DNA from: Saccharomyces mikatae IFO 1815
Taxonomy: Eukaryota; Ascomycota; Saccharomycetes; Saccharomycetales; Saccharomycetaceae
Assembly: GCF_947241705.1 (NCBI RefSeq)
Contig: NC_079262.1
Coordinates: forward strand, 124,001-188,000
DNA length: 64,000 bases
Reading direction: 5' to 3'
Shown: positions 54,195 to 64,000 of the stretch, one piece after another
How the letters are laid out: each line of letters opens with the position of its first letter
How positions within the stretch are numbered: position 1 is the stretch's first letter
Translations under genes and position numbers: made by a program
Notes under the pieces: model-generated
The model's input: only the letters and a program-made list of their open reading frames with translations
Database searches by the model: none
What the model was told of the DNA's origin: nothing

Positions 54195-57100
54195 ATGGTA
54201 TGTATAATCTCTCCATTCCCTTTATTTTTTTCAAAAATTTCCTGCGCCAATGGAGTATAAGCTACAATGGGATCTTTAAACAATGAATGATACAATAGTC
54301 AAATACAACTTCAATGGGCTCGCGCTTATTCGTACACATTTTTTAGGAGATCTATTAATCTCCGCTTATGTGGTTAAGGAGTTTTTGAGACTTGGCCCTA
54401 CCTTATTTCTTGAATACACCTATGAGGATGCTCTTGAAACAAGGGCTTCGGGAAAGAGGCGCCCCAGGCAAAAAGTGAGCAAAAAAAAAAGAAAAGATTC
54501 GAAGATCTATGAAAAAATTATGCAGATTCGTTGAGAGTTATAAGGATTTTACTCTTTATGGCTATAGGTTTCATTTCAAAATCAAGCATAAATTTTGTAC
54601 TTTGTCTTCCTCTTTTCTTATCCTCATTTTTGCCATTCTCTGTTGCGATTGAAGTCGAAGTTTACAGATAGATCTACTCTTGGCTCTCACATCATTTCAA
54701 GCAACCTGAACTCTGTACATGGTTGTGATTGTTCTCATTTTCAGTTATTGTAATTGATCCTAGGCTTACTACCCCAAAATCGGTTCTACACATACGTTAT
54801 TTTTACAGTTACGCTTTACTAACACAACGTTCTTTATTTTCATCAGATCAATAACGAACCTTATCCATCCGCCGACTCAGCTTCGATTTTAACTACGTCT
54901 ACATCTAATAACTCCTTAATGTCTTACAATCACCAACCTCAACTATCTATTAACTCTGTTCAATCACTCTTGGAGCCGGTGACACCTCCGCCTTTAGGCC
55001 AGATGAACAACAAGAGGAACCACCAGAAGGCTCATTCGCTTGATCTCTCCGGTTTTAATCAGTTCATATCATCTACACAATCTCCCCTGACTTTGATGAA
55101 CAATATATCAACTTCGAACCCTGCTAATGCATTTTCTCCCAATTCCAACGCTGCTAATAACTCCACCGGTCTTCCAAATTCAATGGCAAATCCCCCAGCG
55201 ATTCTTCCATTAATTAATGAGTTTGATCTGGATATGGATGGTTCCAAAAGAAAATTAAGCAATGATTTCACAGCGGTTGCCGCTACGAACTCTGGTGTTA
55301 ACACTTTGGAAACTTCATCCTCTTCAGTGACACCTGCTGCATCTCTCAGAAATTTCAGTAACAATAATAATGCTGCCTCTAAATGTGGGGCAGATAATTC
55401 TTCTTTTGGTTTAAGTAGCTCTACATCTTCATCTATGGTGGAAATCAGCGCACTACCCCTTAGAGATTTGGATTATATCAAACTGGCCACTGATCAATTT
55501 GGTTGCCGTTTCCTTCAAAAAAAATTGGAAACACCCAGTGAATCTAACCTGGTAAGAGACTTGATGTATGAGCAAATTAAGCCCTTTTTCTTGGATCTTA
55601 TTTTGGATCCATTCGGTAACTATTTGGTTCAAAAGTTATGCGATTATTTAACTGCTGAACAAAAGACATTGTTAATACAGACAATATATCCAAATGTTTT
55701 CCAAATATCCATCAATCAATACGGGACCCGTTCCTTACAGAAAATTATAGATACCGTCGATAATGAAGTTCAAATCGATCTCATTATTAAGGGGTTTTCC
55801 CAGGAGTTTACTTCAATTGAACAGGTGGTTACTTTGATAAACGACTTGAATGGTAACCATGTGATTCAGAAATGTATTTTTAAATTCTCGCCATCAAAAT
55901 TTGGTTTTATCATAGATGCTATTGTAGAACAAAATAACATCATTACTATATCTACTCATAAACACGGTTGTTGTGTACTACAAAAATTGTTAAGCGTTTG
56001 TACTTTACAGCAGATTTTTAAGATTTCGGTGAAAATTGTGCAATTCTTACCAGGATTAATAAATGATCAATTCGGTAACTATATCATCCAATTCTTATTA
56101 GATATCAATGAACTGGACTTTTATTTGCTTGCAGAATTATTCAATCGTTTGTCCAATGAGTTATGCCAATTATCTTGCTTGAAATTCTCCTCTAATGTTG
56201 TGGAAAAATTCATTAAGAAACTTTTCAGAATCATCACGGGATTCACTGCTAATAATAATCGAGGAGGCTCACAAAGGACTGCAGTTGCTTCTGATGACGT
56301 TATCAATGCTTCTATGAACATTCTTTTGACGACTATTGATATATTTACTGTCAACTTGAATGTTTTAATCAGAGATAATTTCGGTAATTATGCATTACAA
56401 ACGCTATTGGATGTTAAAAACTATGCTCCTTTGCTTACTTACAACAAAAATGGCAACAAAAATGTGAAAAATATGTCTACTACATTAAATTATGGTAATT
56501 TTTGTAACGATTTTTCACTGAAAATTGGTAACTTGATTGTTCTCACCAAAGAGCTACTTCCAACTATTAAAACTACATCGTATGCAAAGAAAATTAAGTT
56601 GAAAGTTAAAGCTTATGCAGAAGCTACAGGTATACCATTCACAGAAATATCTCCTCAAGCTAGTACAATGAGTCATAACAATTTGCAAACCATTAACAAC
56701 GAAAATAAAAACCCAAACAACAAAAATAATCATAACCATAACCATAATCACAATACTACTACTAATAATAATAACCAAAAGAGCCATACCCGTCATTTTT
56801 CCTTACCAGCTAATGCTTATCATAGAAGGAGTAATAGCTCTGTAACTAATAGTTTTTCAAACCAATATGCACAAGATCATAAAACTCATTCTCCACAACA
56901 AATTATGAACTTCAACCCAAACGCATATCCCTCGATGGGAGCAACTTCTTTCAATTCTCAAACTAACCCACCGTTAGTTAGCCATAATTCATTACAAAAC
57001 TTCGATAATCGTCAATTTGCAAATTTAATGGCAAATCCAAATTCCACTGTACCAATTCATTCACTCTCATCATCTAACATAACAAACTCAAATCCTCCTG

Positions 57101-57396
57101 TTTCAAGAGGGTTCAAGCAACCTGCTTTCACGATGAATGAGACTGACAGGATCAGTGCCAAGCACTTCTCCCCATATTCTAATGCAAATAGTCAAACCTT
57201 CAACGAATCATTTGTGCCCCGTATGCCATACCAAACGGAAAACACTAACTGGGATACTAATGTGTCAACAAAGTCGCAGCACATTGGCCAAGGCCCATAC
57301 AGCCAAATTAGTACGAGTCGCAACGTTAGTGTTTCCAATATCCCAGTCATGGATATCGCTAGAACATCTGAAGAACTTCAATTCACTCTACCATGA
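54195..57396 (+). CDS. MPT5: MPT5/PUF5, Pumilio-family mRNA-binding repressor, with intron
   Basis: Puf5 binds UGUA-containing 3'-UTRs (HO, LRG1, chromatin and spindle mRNAs) and recruits Ccr4-Not for deadenylation. Coding parts are 54195-54197 (ATG only) and 54847-57396, for 850 residues (859 in S. cerevisiae). After the intron the protein reads INNEPYPSADSASILTT and reaches the internal Met at 54919, which is not the true start. The Ser/Asn-rich N-terminus is followed by the Pumilio repeats at about residues 205-600, visible as recurring FGCRFLQKKL, FGNYLVQKLC, YGTRSLQKII, NGNHVIQKCI, HGCCVLQKLL, FGNYIIQFLL, SSNVVEKFI and FGNYALQTLL. An Asn/His tract near 625-650 and a disordered C-terminus complete it. 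Confidence 0.96.
54198..54846 (+). other. Intron of MPT5 (649 nt)
   Basis: GTATGT follows the ATG directly (54198-54203). The branch sequence TACTAAC is at 54817-54823, and the first AG after it is the CAG at 54844-54846. Splicing joins ATG to ATCAATAACGAA, giving MINNE as in S. cerevisiae. An 83-codon open frame (54283-54534) lies inside the intron. Confidence 0.92.
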
Positions 57397-58242
57397 TACT
57401 TTTTCTTCTTTTATCTTCTTTTTTCTTTATTTTTTCTTTATTTTTCCTCCCCCATACTGTGCCAATATGATACGCAGAAATCAAAAGTGAAATAGAAAAA
57501 TTCGACTGAGCAATGTGGTTTGATGAAGGCCGGAGAAATTGAGCCGGAAGGGTTAAGCAATTCATTGCCATACCTTTGTTTTGTATTTTATCCCGAGAAC
57601 ATATCCCATATACCTCTGCCCATGCGCGCTTAGCATTGCTCCCTATCAAGATGTTTATTTTTCCTGCTGAATCGTTTTTATCGACGATATTTCTGTTTTA
57701 ACTTCTTCGTTTACCAACTTACACCCAACTATTATTTTATTCATTCATTCATCAAATAATTCATTCATTCATTCAGTTTCTTTTTGTCTATTACTGTCAT
57801 TTTCTTTTTAAATTCAAATTGTCATTAGGACAATAATGTGTTAAAATATCCATTCGCTCAAGCATCTTTAATATATAGGAAAATACCGTTTGTTTTTCTT
57901 TGTCATTTTGTATAAAATCTTATACTGGTTTCGGTTTGGTTGGCTTTATTATACTTAGGTTTAACTTGTACTAACAATGATACATATTTGTATATTTTAT
58001 TATAATCTCATATCTATCTATATCTACAGCCATTAAGTTATTTTTTGCGTAGTATCACCGAAAAACCAAGACTTCGTAACACAGGTGTTCTTTCGAGCTG
58101 TTACATATACCAAACTATTATGGTGCTTTGACGATAAAAAAAGAAGTTAAGGTTGGTGTCCAATAATCCAAAGAATCATATATTGATGTATCAATGCAAT
58201 AATATATTAATGAATATTTATAAAGAATCGCAGCTAGATAAA
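57397..58242. other. Intergenic DNA between the convergent genes MPT5 and YGL176C
   Basis: 846 bp, T-rich after MPT5. It has an ATTC tandem repeat near 57738-57776. Several TGTA-N(4-5)-TA strings (for example near 57991) resemble Puf5 sites but are probably beyond the MPT5 3' end. No gene seen. Confidence 0.5.
57738..57776. repeat. ATTC tetranucleotide microsatellite
   Basis: Two short ATTC tracts are separated by about ten bases, in the MPT5 3' flank. Confidence 0.8.
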
Positions 58243-59910
58243 TTAGGCCAGGGTAGAAGTCACAAAAACATTAGCCCCGTTGTATGGACTGTCTTCTCTT
58301 CTGGTTAAGAAATATATTTTTTGAGAAAGCGCTTTTTCAAAAATATCATGGAATGAAGCACTAGCTTCTCCACTAAAAGTTCCTGTAGCGTTACCCATCT
58401 TTACATAATTTGGCGGCATCAATATTGAGTGTAAATAAATAAACTCAGACCGAAAATTCTCTGGCCCGCAATAGTCTCTCATAGCTCTTATCGGATACAA
58501 TGTGATATTTCCATTTTTGGATTTTTCGTGGTCGAGATTTCTAGATAAAATGGTACAAAACACTTCAAAATCACCCCTTCCATTCCTAGCGCTAGTGGAA
58601 CCGTAAATGAAGTAATGTCCATCATCTGATACTTCAAATATTTCTTTTTCCTTAGTCACGTTCAAGAACTTAGTTTTGAAAGACACAACTGGTTCTTTGG
58701 TTGCCGCGTCCTCAAAAAATATGTCAGTTATGATTAATTTTTGCGTACTCTCTTTGTCTGCCATTCCTGATATAATAATAGAGCCCTTATTGTTCAATGC
58801 TTTTATGGAAACAATAGATTTTAACAAGGTTCCGATAGGATGTTTTTGTTCTTCTAGGGTCCTCTTGTTAACCTTAAAGTATTGTAATAAGGTCATATTT
58901 CTAATATTGTTCAAGAAAATAGCCACAGAGTGTCCATTTCTAAATCCCACGTATAATATAGCAGAATTCAATGTTTTTAGTGGTAATGGTGTATTCCGTC
59001 GAAGACAAAATGATAAAGACGTAATATCACTCCTTCTTTTGGATTTCCTTGAGTTTATGTCAGGAAAAAAATAAGAGGGTTTGGGAAAAGATTCGGGAAT
59101 CAAATTATAGAAACGGCAGCAATCATTTACAGCAATAGCTAATGTGTCCCCGGCAATAAGAGAATCATGTACGCAATCATTATCTTTAAATTTGAGTTGA
59201 CGAACTTTAAGCACTTTTAATGATGAAGTATCTTGTAACAGTATGACAAAAGTATGCACGTTAGACCTAGTATTAATATTATGATAAAAATACTTGCTCG
59301 GCCCTTCCATAGTGGCAACTGTTCGCTCTAACTTCATTGTTTCAAACACATCGGTTGGTTCGCTTTTATGTTTTAGCACAGAATTGAATTCAGTCATGGA
59401 AAAGCCAATAAAAAAATTCTCTTCAGAACAATTACTGAGAGATGAAAAACCTGCGACGTAACCCTTGTTTGTTGAAAATGCTATTTTATCTTGAAAGGAT
59501 CCTTCTTCAGCAACTAACAAAATATTATTTCCCAATGTCCCTATTTGCGTTCTGTTTGGAACATCAAACAGTTTTGTAGTAACAGGACGATAGGGGTTAC
59601 AATTTTGGTTGCGAGAAAGGAATGCATGCTGCAGGCTTAGGCCAACCATGTACTTTCCATACGGTAAAGGTCGAAACGCACGTTCTAACGGATTGAGAAC
59701 ATTGATCTTATACTTTTCCAATGTTTGTTGACGCTTTTTTTTTATTATAGAGAGCTGCTTATCATATCCTGCCTGAATACCTTGCCGCTTTATATTATCT
59801 TTAATGTACCGGCTCGTTGTTTCTGTGGTGAGAACGCCTCGATTTTCAGATATACGGAAATAACGTCGGCGTTCTCTATCGTAGTAAAAGCCAGGCAAAT
59901 TGGGTACCAT
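58243..59910 (-). CDS. YGL176C, unknown function; DCAF4-like WD-repeat protein by motif
   Basis: 555 residues, close to S. cerevisiae YGL176C, which has no assigned role. The N-terminus LPGFYYDRERRRYFRI closely resembles the start of human DCAF4/WDR21, a substrate receptor of the CUL4-DDB1 ubiquitin ligase, where I recall a similar PGFYYDPEKKRYF motif. Further degenerate WD-like blades seem to follow: LYVGFRNGHSVAIFL, KSIVSIKALNNKGSIIISGM and VSDDGHYFIYGSTSARN. The family reading rests on pattern memory, not on a search. S. cerevisiae lacks a canonical CUL4-DDB1 but has Rtt101-Mms1. No membrane span or targeting signal. Confidence 0.85.
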   Translation of the reverse strand: MVPNLPGFYYDRERRRYFRISENRGVLTTETTSRYIKDNIKRQGIQAGYDKQLSIIKKKRQQTLEKYKINVLNPLERAFRPLPYGKYMVGLSLQHAFLSRNQNCNPYRPVTTKLFDVPNRTQIGTLGNNILLVAEEGSFQDKIAFSTNKGYVAGFSSLSNCSEENFFIGFSMTEFNSVLKHKSEPTDVFETMKLERTVATMEGPSKYFYHNINTRSNVHTFVILLQDTSSLKVLKVRQLKFKDNDCVHDSLIAGDTLAIAVNDCCRFYNLIPESFPKPSYFFPDINSRKSKRRSDITSLSFCLRRNTPLPLKTLNSAILYVGFRNGHSVAIFLNNIRNMTLLQYFKVNKRTLEEQKHPIGTLLKSIVSIKALNNKGSIIISGMADKESTQKLIITDIFFEDAATKEPVVSFKTKFLNVTKEKEIFEVSDDGHYFIYGSTSARNGRGDFEVFCTILSRNLDHEKSKNGNITLYPIRAMRDYCGPENFRSEFIYLHSILMPPNYVKMGNATGTFSGEASASFHDIFEKALSQKIYFLTRREDSPYNGANVFVTSTLA

Positions 59911-60082
59911 TTGTTCAAGTCACCTCTTTTACTTTTACGTGGTATTGCTTTTTCTTTGGTTCAGCTTTTGTTCATCTCATTGCTTTTTCTCATTTTCACT
60001 TTTTTCCCACATGTAAAAGAGAAAAATCTTCATTTTGACTATAAAATAATCTGAATGAATGTAGAAGGACGATCATGGAATT

Positions 60083-61120
60083 TTAACATCTCGCATATAT
60101 CTGCAGTAGCTTGTCGCTCCAGAAAAAACATCCATCGTCAACAATTCGATTCAATCGTTCTCTTTTGAATACATATTCTCTTTCGTATGGTGGGATCTTG
60201 TTATTACTTGCCATCAAAAACCTGTATTTTGTCTTTCTTCTGATAATTTCTTGGGATTTTATTTTGTCCTCATTCCCTTCCTGAGTAGAGGGGAAATCTA
60301 ATCTCCCAAACCCTGGCGGGGATTTAGATCTGTTCCTCAAGTTATCAAATGCGAACTCATAATCTGAATTTTGCGATTCCATCACTATTGACAATGATCT
60401 ACGTTTAGAATCTTCTGGCTTTCCAACTTGAGCATAAAACTGCTCCAGCTTTCTTCTTCCCCTCCTGACCGGAGCAATATCGTCATTCGGCCTAAAGTCT
60501 TCGAGAATCCAAGCTCGCTTTGTTAGGGGATTCGTATTGAAATCAAACAGTGAATTGTCTTTCTCTTGGTTGTAGATGCTTGGAGAAGTGGATTCTGGCT
60601 TCTCTAACCTTATATCCAGTAGTTTTCTTGTTTTGTTCTCTTTATCACGGTCTATCTCATGAATTATGGTATCAGAGCAATCTTCTAAATCGTTAAAGTT
60701 ACCAGGGTCATTCAAAGGTGAACTAAACTCTGAAATTTTCCGTTTATGCTTACTAGGTGACATAATAACGACTGAAAATGGTGTACTAGGCTTACACTCA
60801 CTAGGATGATGAGCATCTGCCGACTCTTTCTTTATGTTCTCATCAAACTGAGTGAGAATGAAGTCTTCAGAATCTTGTTCAACTACCTCCACCGCACACT
60901 GCGAAGATTCTATAAGAGCTTTTTCTTGGTGACGTGCACTCCTAAAATTTTTACTATCAGGTCTCTGAAGAATGTATTTACTTTCATTTTGTAAATCTCG
61001 AACACGTTTCGCTATTAGCGCTGTCACATCATGCTGAACATTTAACAGTTCGTTGAGACTGAGCTTCTCGAGAATGGGTAAGCCTGACTTCAGGTACAAA
61101 TTTTCTTCACCAGCCGCCAT
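60083..61120 (-). CDS. SAE2: SAE2, CtIP-type activator of Mre11 nuclease
   Basis: Sae2 stimulates the Mre11-Rad50-Xrs2 endonuclease to resect DNA ends and open hairpin or Spo11-blocked ends. The start at 61120 (MAAGEENLYLKSGL) gives 345 residues as in S. cerevisiae; an ATG three codons further upstream is less likely. The N-terminal helix (about 20-55) is the self-association region. The middle is poorly conserved and acidic. The conserved CtIP-like C-terminus includes NRSKSPPGFGRLDFPST with the CDK site near Ser267, and REYVFKRERLNRIVDDGCFF. It is divergent from BUD13 over 225 bp, where a GC-rich TTTTGGCGCGC is noticeable. Confidence 0.95.
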   Translation of the reverse strand: MAAGEENLYLKSGLPILEKLSLNELLNVQHDVTALIAKRVRDLQNESKYILQRPDSKNFRSARHQEKALIESSQCAVEVVEQDSEDFILTQFDENIKKESADAHHPSECKPSTPFSVVIMSPSKHKRKISEFSSPLNDPGNFNDLEDCSDTIIHEIDRDKENKTRKLLDIRLEKPESTSPSIYNQEKDNSLFDFNTNPLTKRAWILEDFRPNDDIAPVRRGRRKLEQFYAQVGKPEDSKRRSLSIVMESQNSDYEFAFDNLRNRSKSPPGFGRLDFPSTQEGNEDKIKSQEIIRRKTKYRFLMASNNKIPPYEREYVFKRERLNRIVDDGCFFWSDKLLQIYARC

Positions 61121-61345
61121 CCCATACACGAATAGCTGACGACTTATAACATGAAAGGGACCGCAGGATTGTAAAGACCAACAATAACTGAAATGTAAAC
61201 AGTAAAATTACCCAAGGTTTAGCGCTTTTTTGGTTTTGGCGCGCTTAAAAACTTAACCTACAAGAAAAAGGTATTCCATTCGACTAATGAAAAAAGTTGC
61301 TAATAAGACGAATCAAATAACGGTAGGTAACTGTCTGCTTATTCC

Positions 61346-62146
61346 ATGGCATTACACCAGTATCTATCAGAAACTTATGGACCTAATAAACCTAAAAGTA
61401 AGACGAAGAAGAGGAACAAAGATGCAAAATCAGACGCTAATCTTGACAGACCTTCTCTAGTGGTGAAAGAACGGCTAAGCACACTAAATCAGCAGCAGCA
61501 AAAGCCAGGAGCCATTTCAAGCAACAAACCTGATAAACAGAACAGCAAGAATATATGGAAAAACTTGGAAACAAACGAGATATCCCATGAAATAACACGT
61601 CCTTCTACATCGTCAATTATCGGTAAGAACGATAAGAATAATGTGAAAGAAACCAACGCCCAAGAGCCACTTGGAGTAGTAACCGAAAACCCCAAAACGC
61701 GAGTGACCGTATATAGAGATTCTCAAGGTCACAAGATACAAAATAATTATGAGTTTAACGATTCAATTTCTAGCCGATCACAATCTGCAGATGATGAAGC
61801 CGCAGAAAGAGAACAATATCTGAGAACTTTAAATATGGGGGACGTACAAAAGCTTGGAATTAATGTGGACGCACTAGAGAGAAAGAAAAACCAACCTGCT
61901 TCGAGTTTGACGGTAGAAGATCCTGCAATGATATTTACACATGATGAAAAAAAAACTATAAAAACTTCATTACTAGGTCGTAAGCTTTATGATAAGGTAG
62001 CACCAGAGAACAGGTTCGCTATAACACCTGGATCAAGATGGGATGGTGTCCACAGGTCAAATGGCTTTGAAAGAAAGTGGTTTGCGAAGCAAAACGAAAT
62101 CAATGAAAGGAGAATACAAAGTTATACCTTACAAGAAGACTACTGA
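61346..62146 (+). CDS. BUD13: BUD13, RES complex splicing factor
   Basis: Bud13 with Pml1 and Snu17/Ist3 forms the RES complex, which stabilises the activated spliceosome and helps retain unspliced pre-mRNA in the nucleus. 266 residues, equal to S. cerevisiae. The N-terminal half is basic and disordered. The conserved Bud13 domain occupies the C-terminal 120 residues: TVYRDSQGHKIQ, the helix RSQSADDEAAEREQYLRTLN, APENRFAITPGSRWDGVHRS (the stretch bound by the Snu17 RRM) and NGFERKWFAKQNE. In S. cerevisiae RES is needed for efficient splicing of MATa1 and of several meiotic transcripts. Confidence 0.95.
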   Translation: MALHQYLSETYGPNKPKSKTKKRNKDAKSDANLDRPSLVVKERLSTLNQQQQKPGAISSNKPDKQNSKNIWKNLETNEISHEITRPSTSSIIGKNDKNNVKETNAQEPLGVVTENPKTRVTVYRDSQGHKIQNNYEFNDSISSRSQSADDEAAEREQYLRTLNMGDVQKLGINVDALERKKNQPASSLTVEDPAMIFTHDEKKTIKTSLLGRKLYDKVAPENRFAITPGSRWDGVHRSNGFERKWFAKQNEINERRIQSYTLQEDY

Positions 62147-62323
62147 GGAGATTTAGTTTAAATAAATTATATTGGCAGCATCGTATAAGACTATATCTTA
62201 GTAATCTTCATTTGATATAAGCCTTGATTTGATCGAGATTAACTATCAAATACGAACCTATTGTTTTAAATACTCATTACTAAAGATCCCGGATATACTT
62301 CAAGCATTTAGCTAAATAACCAT

Positions 62324-64000
62324 TCAATGAGACTCCTCCTTCTTACTATCAAGTTTGGCGGTATTGTGTCCTGACTTTGGCGATAGACATTCGGTAGTGT
62401 TTGTACCAGAAAAGGGTTTAGTCTCTTGTTTCCTACTACCTTTGGCTTGTTTACTTATACTCGAACCATTACCATTCTGTTTACCAGTAATAAAATTTTT
62501 CAAATCCTGACTTTCTTTTTCATTGACGACAATCTGAGTTCCTTGTTCTGAAAAACTGGTCATAGGAGGTGGAGGAGGGAAGGGAACTGGTTGACTGAAA
62601 CCATGTGATTGTGGAATAGAGATTCCATTCATATTAGGGTAAGGCATTTGGTGGAGAGGCAGCGGGTGAGGACCATTAGGATGGGCAATGAAACTGGGGG
62701 GGATATTGTAAGGCAACCCGACATCAACAGCATCATTCGCTCCAGGAATAGGGCCTCCAGCAACACTCATTAGATGAGGTACAACTGGGATGTTCAAATT
62801 ATTGCCTATACCATCGGAATATTGATTTGCTACGGCGTTAAAAATAGAGCCGGCAACGGTTGGATTATTAAGTGGAACTTTTTCAGAAATGGTCACATCA
62901 ACTTGCTGCTGACCTTCGCTGGTTTTCTGAGCTGGCCTTTTCAATATAGTTTTTTTGACAGGTTTAGAATCTCCTTGAGGTACCACATTCTTGTTATCTC
63001 CTCCTTCGGAACCCTTTTCATTCGAATCCTTTTTAATATAATTCAGTAAGTCATGAGCTCTTTCTTTTCTTAGCTTTTCCTCAGGTTGCAGCTTTGGCGC
63101 ATTTTTGTGACCAGCTTTGGAATTATTGTTTCTGCTGTTAGGTTGTTTTTTCTTTTCCAAAGCCTTCTTGGAAGCCTTTGAGTGGTAGATGAATTGTCTA
63201 TTAGTGACGTTTAACAAGAAAGAGGCATCAAGACCTAACCCTCTATTTGTGTGTAGTCTGCCGCCAAAGTTGTTACCTGCCACGATTTCATGATCAAATA
63301 AGACCTGAATGGACAATGATGAACTGAGAGTGGTGTAACCCACAACAGTACCCTTTGAGAAAATTGGGACCTTACCGGAATCTTGGATGTAAACAACACG
63401 ATCACCCAAATCGAATTTTTGACTACGTAAAAGTGCAAATGATGATCTTGGATTCAAAACGGCTTCGCGAGGAACTTTAGCCAGCTGCTTTTTTTCATGT
63501 CCTTCAATATTAGCTGCATATTTCATTATGTGATCCTCCACAGCAGCAATAGATGTTTTGGTTAAAGAATCTGATTCTAAAGATACGGCAATAAACTTCG
63601 ACGAAACATACTTCAGCCATTGCTTAATACCATCTAAAAAATTCATGGCTTCCTTGGTGGAGGAATTAGGGAAAAGGTCCTCCAAAACTGGTATATCATT
63701 ACCCACCTTTGACAACCTGAAGAAAAATTCAGGAAATGTCTGTCTATACTCTTTCAATACATTTATTGTTAAATTTGAATACTCCCAGCCCCTTGGATTT
63801 CTTCTTGCGTAACCTAAAACCTTTTGGTGTCTAGCTTCAAACTTAACTGGTATACCGACATTAATATGCTTACCATTAGCGTCAGTAATCATAAACTTAG
63901 AAGTAATCTTAGACAAAAACAATGGGTGCAGGTGCAAATTCTTAGATACAATGTAAGATGGGTAATATTTGACGGCTTGATGATCGATTTGTAGCCTTTC
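62324..64000 (-). CDS. XRN1: XRN1/KEM1, cytoplasmic 5'-3' exoribonuclease (C-terminal 558 codons; 5' part outside window)
   Basis: Xrn1 degrades decapped mRNA processively in the cytoplasm and P-bodies. The window contains the region after the catalytic domain. It shows D2-D4/SH3-like beta domains, including GDRVVYIQDSGKVPIFSKGT, which is Tudor/SH3-like. A low-complexity tail follows, rich in Asn, Pro and Gln (PFPPPPPMTSFSEQ), and ends SKKEESH. The tail is the part that varies in length in the family. The frame is open to the window edge at 64000, and an internal Met at 63937 is not the start. It matches YGL173C. Confidence 0.96.
   Translation of the reverse strand, partial: ERLQIDHQAVKYYPSYIVSKNLHLHPLFLSKITSKFMITDANGKHINVGIPVKFEARHQKVLGYARRNPRGWEYSNLTINVLKEYRQTFPEFFFRLSKVGNDIPVLEDLFPNSSTKEAMNFLDGIKQWLKYVSSKFIAVSLESDSLTKTSIAAVEDHIMKYAANIEGHEKKQLAKVPREAVLNPRSSFALLRSQKFDLGDRVVYIQDSGKVPIFSKGTVVGYTTLSSSLSIQVLFDHEIVAGNNFGGRLHTNRGLGLDASFLLNVTNRQFIYHSKASKKALEKKKQPNSRNNNSKAGHKNAPKLQPEEKLRKERAHDLLNYIKKDSNEKGSEGGDNKNVVPQGDSKPVKKTILKRPAQKTSEGQQQVDVTISEKVPLNNPTVAGSIFNAVANQYSDGIGNNLNIPVVPHLMSVAGGPIPGANDAVDVGLPYNIPPSFIAHPNGPHPLPLHQMPYPNMNGISIPQSHGFSQPVPFPPPPPMTSFSEQGTQIVVNEKESQDLKNFITGKQNGNGSSISKQAKGSRKQETKPFSGTNTTECLSPKSGHNTAKLDSKKEESH

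Noticed and set aside
57137-57490. 117-codon ORF overlapping the 3' end of MPT5 (place of dubious YGL177W)
   Set aside because: It overlaps the conserved MPT5 frame, and its tail is translated T-rich 3' flank (Phe runs). No independent support.

Overview
The window is nuclear chromosomal DNA of a budding yeast of the genus Saccharomyces. Gene content, order and orientation match the left arm of S. cerevisiae chromosome VII from MCM6 (YGL201C) to XRN1/KEM1 (YGL173C) without a break. Codon usage, GTATGT...TACTAAC introns, a tRNA-Lys(CUU) gene, a Ty1 element and solo LTRs fit the same genus. The proteins are not S. cerevisiae copies. Compared with my memory of the S. cerevisiae proteins, COX4 has about five substitutions in 155 residues and EMP24 about nine in 203, and the GCN1 N-terminus differs by well over 10%. 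A sister species (S. mikatae, S. kudriavzevii, S. jurei or a diverged S. paradoxus) is therefore more likely than S. cerevisiae; I cannot decide which without an alignment.

Layout. 1-1803: N-terminal 601 codons of MCM6 (minus). 2167-8696: a nest of Ty1-class LTR sequence in three layers, with a complete young Ty1 (2494-8404, identical LTRs, 5-bp target duplication) at its heart, just upstream of tRNA-Lys(CUU). 9153-17618: EMP24, YIP4, MDS3, DSD1. 17922-25940: GCN1, the largest gene. 26123-33749: a small membrane protein (YGL194C-A type), HOS2, IME4, COX13, CDC55. 34534-41002: RPS26A and COX4, each with a visible 5'-UTR intron, then a Ty4-type solo LTR, TPN1 and YGL185C. 41309-49515: STR3, MND1 (intron), GTS1, ATG1. 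50214-57396: TOS3, a 2.3-kb region without a convincing gene, and MPT5/PUF5 (intron). 58243-64000: YGL176C, SAE2, BUD13 and the C-terminal 558 codons of XRN1.

How the genes relate. These are independent eukaryotic transcription units, not operons, but several share themes. Nutrient signalling: GCN1 (Gcn2 activation), MDS3 (TOR), ATG1 (autophagy), TOS3 (Snf1 kinase), STR3 (Met4/Gcn4 target). Meiosis: IME4, MND1, SAE2, HOS2. Respiration: COX13 and COX4, each with a HAP (CCAAT) site. RNA metabolism: IME4, MPT5, BUD13, XRN1, RPS26A. Readable regulatory sites include an a1-alpha2 operator 3' of IME4, where the antisense RNA RME2 starts in S. cerevisiae, a URS1 site at MND1, paired Rap1 sites upstream of RPS26A, and Met31/32 plus Gcn4 sites upstream of STR3.

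Nothing here is an obviously new system. The items most worth a second look are the RPS26A 5'-UTR intron with its odd GC-rich upstream block, a 274-bp near-perfect inverted repeat made by the nested LTRs, a DCAF4-like reading of YGL176C, two genes whose first coding exon is only the ATG, and the unexplained 2.3 kb before MPT5.
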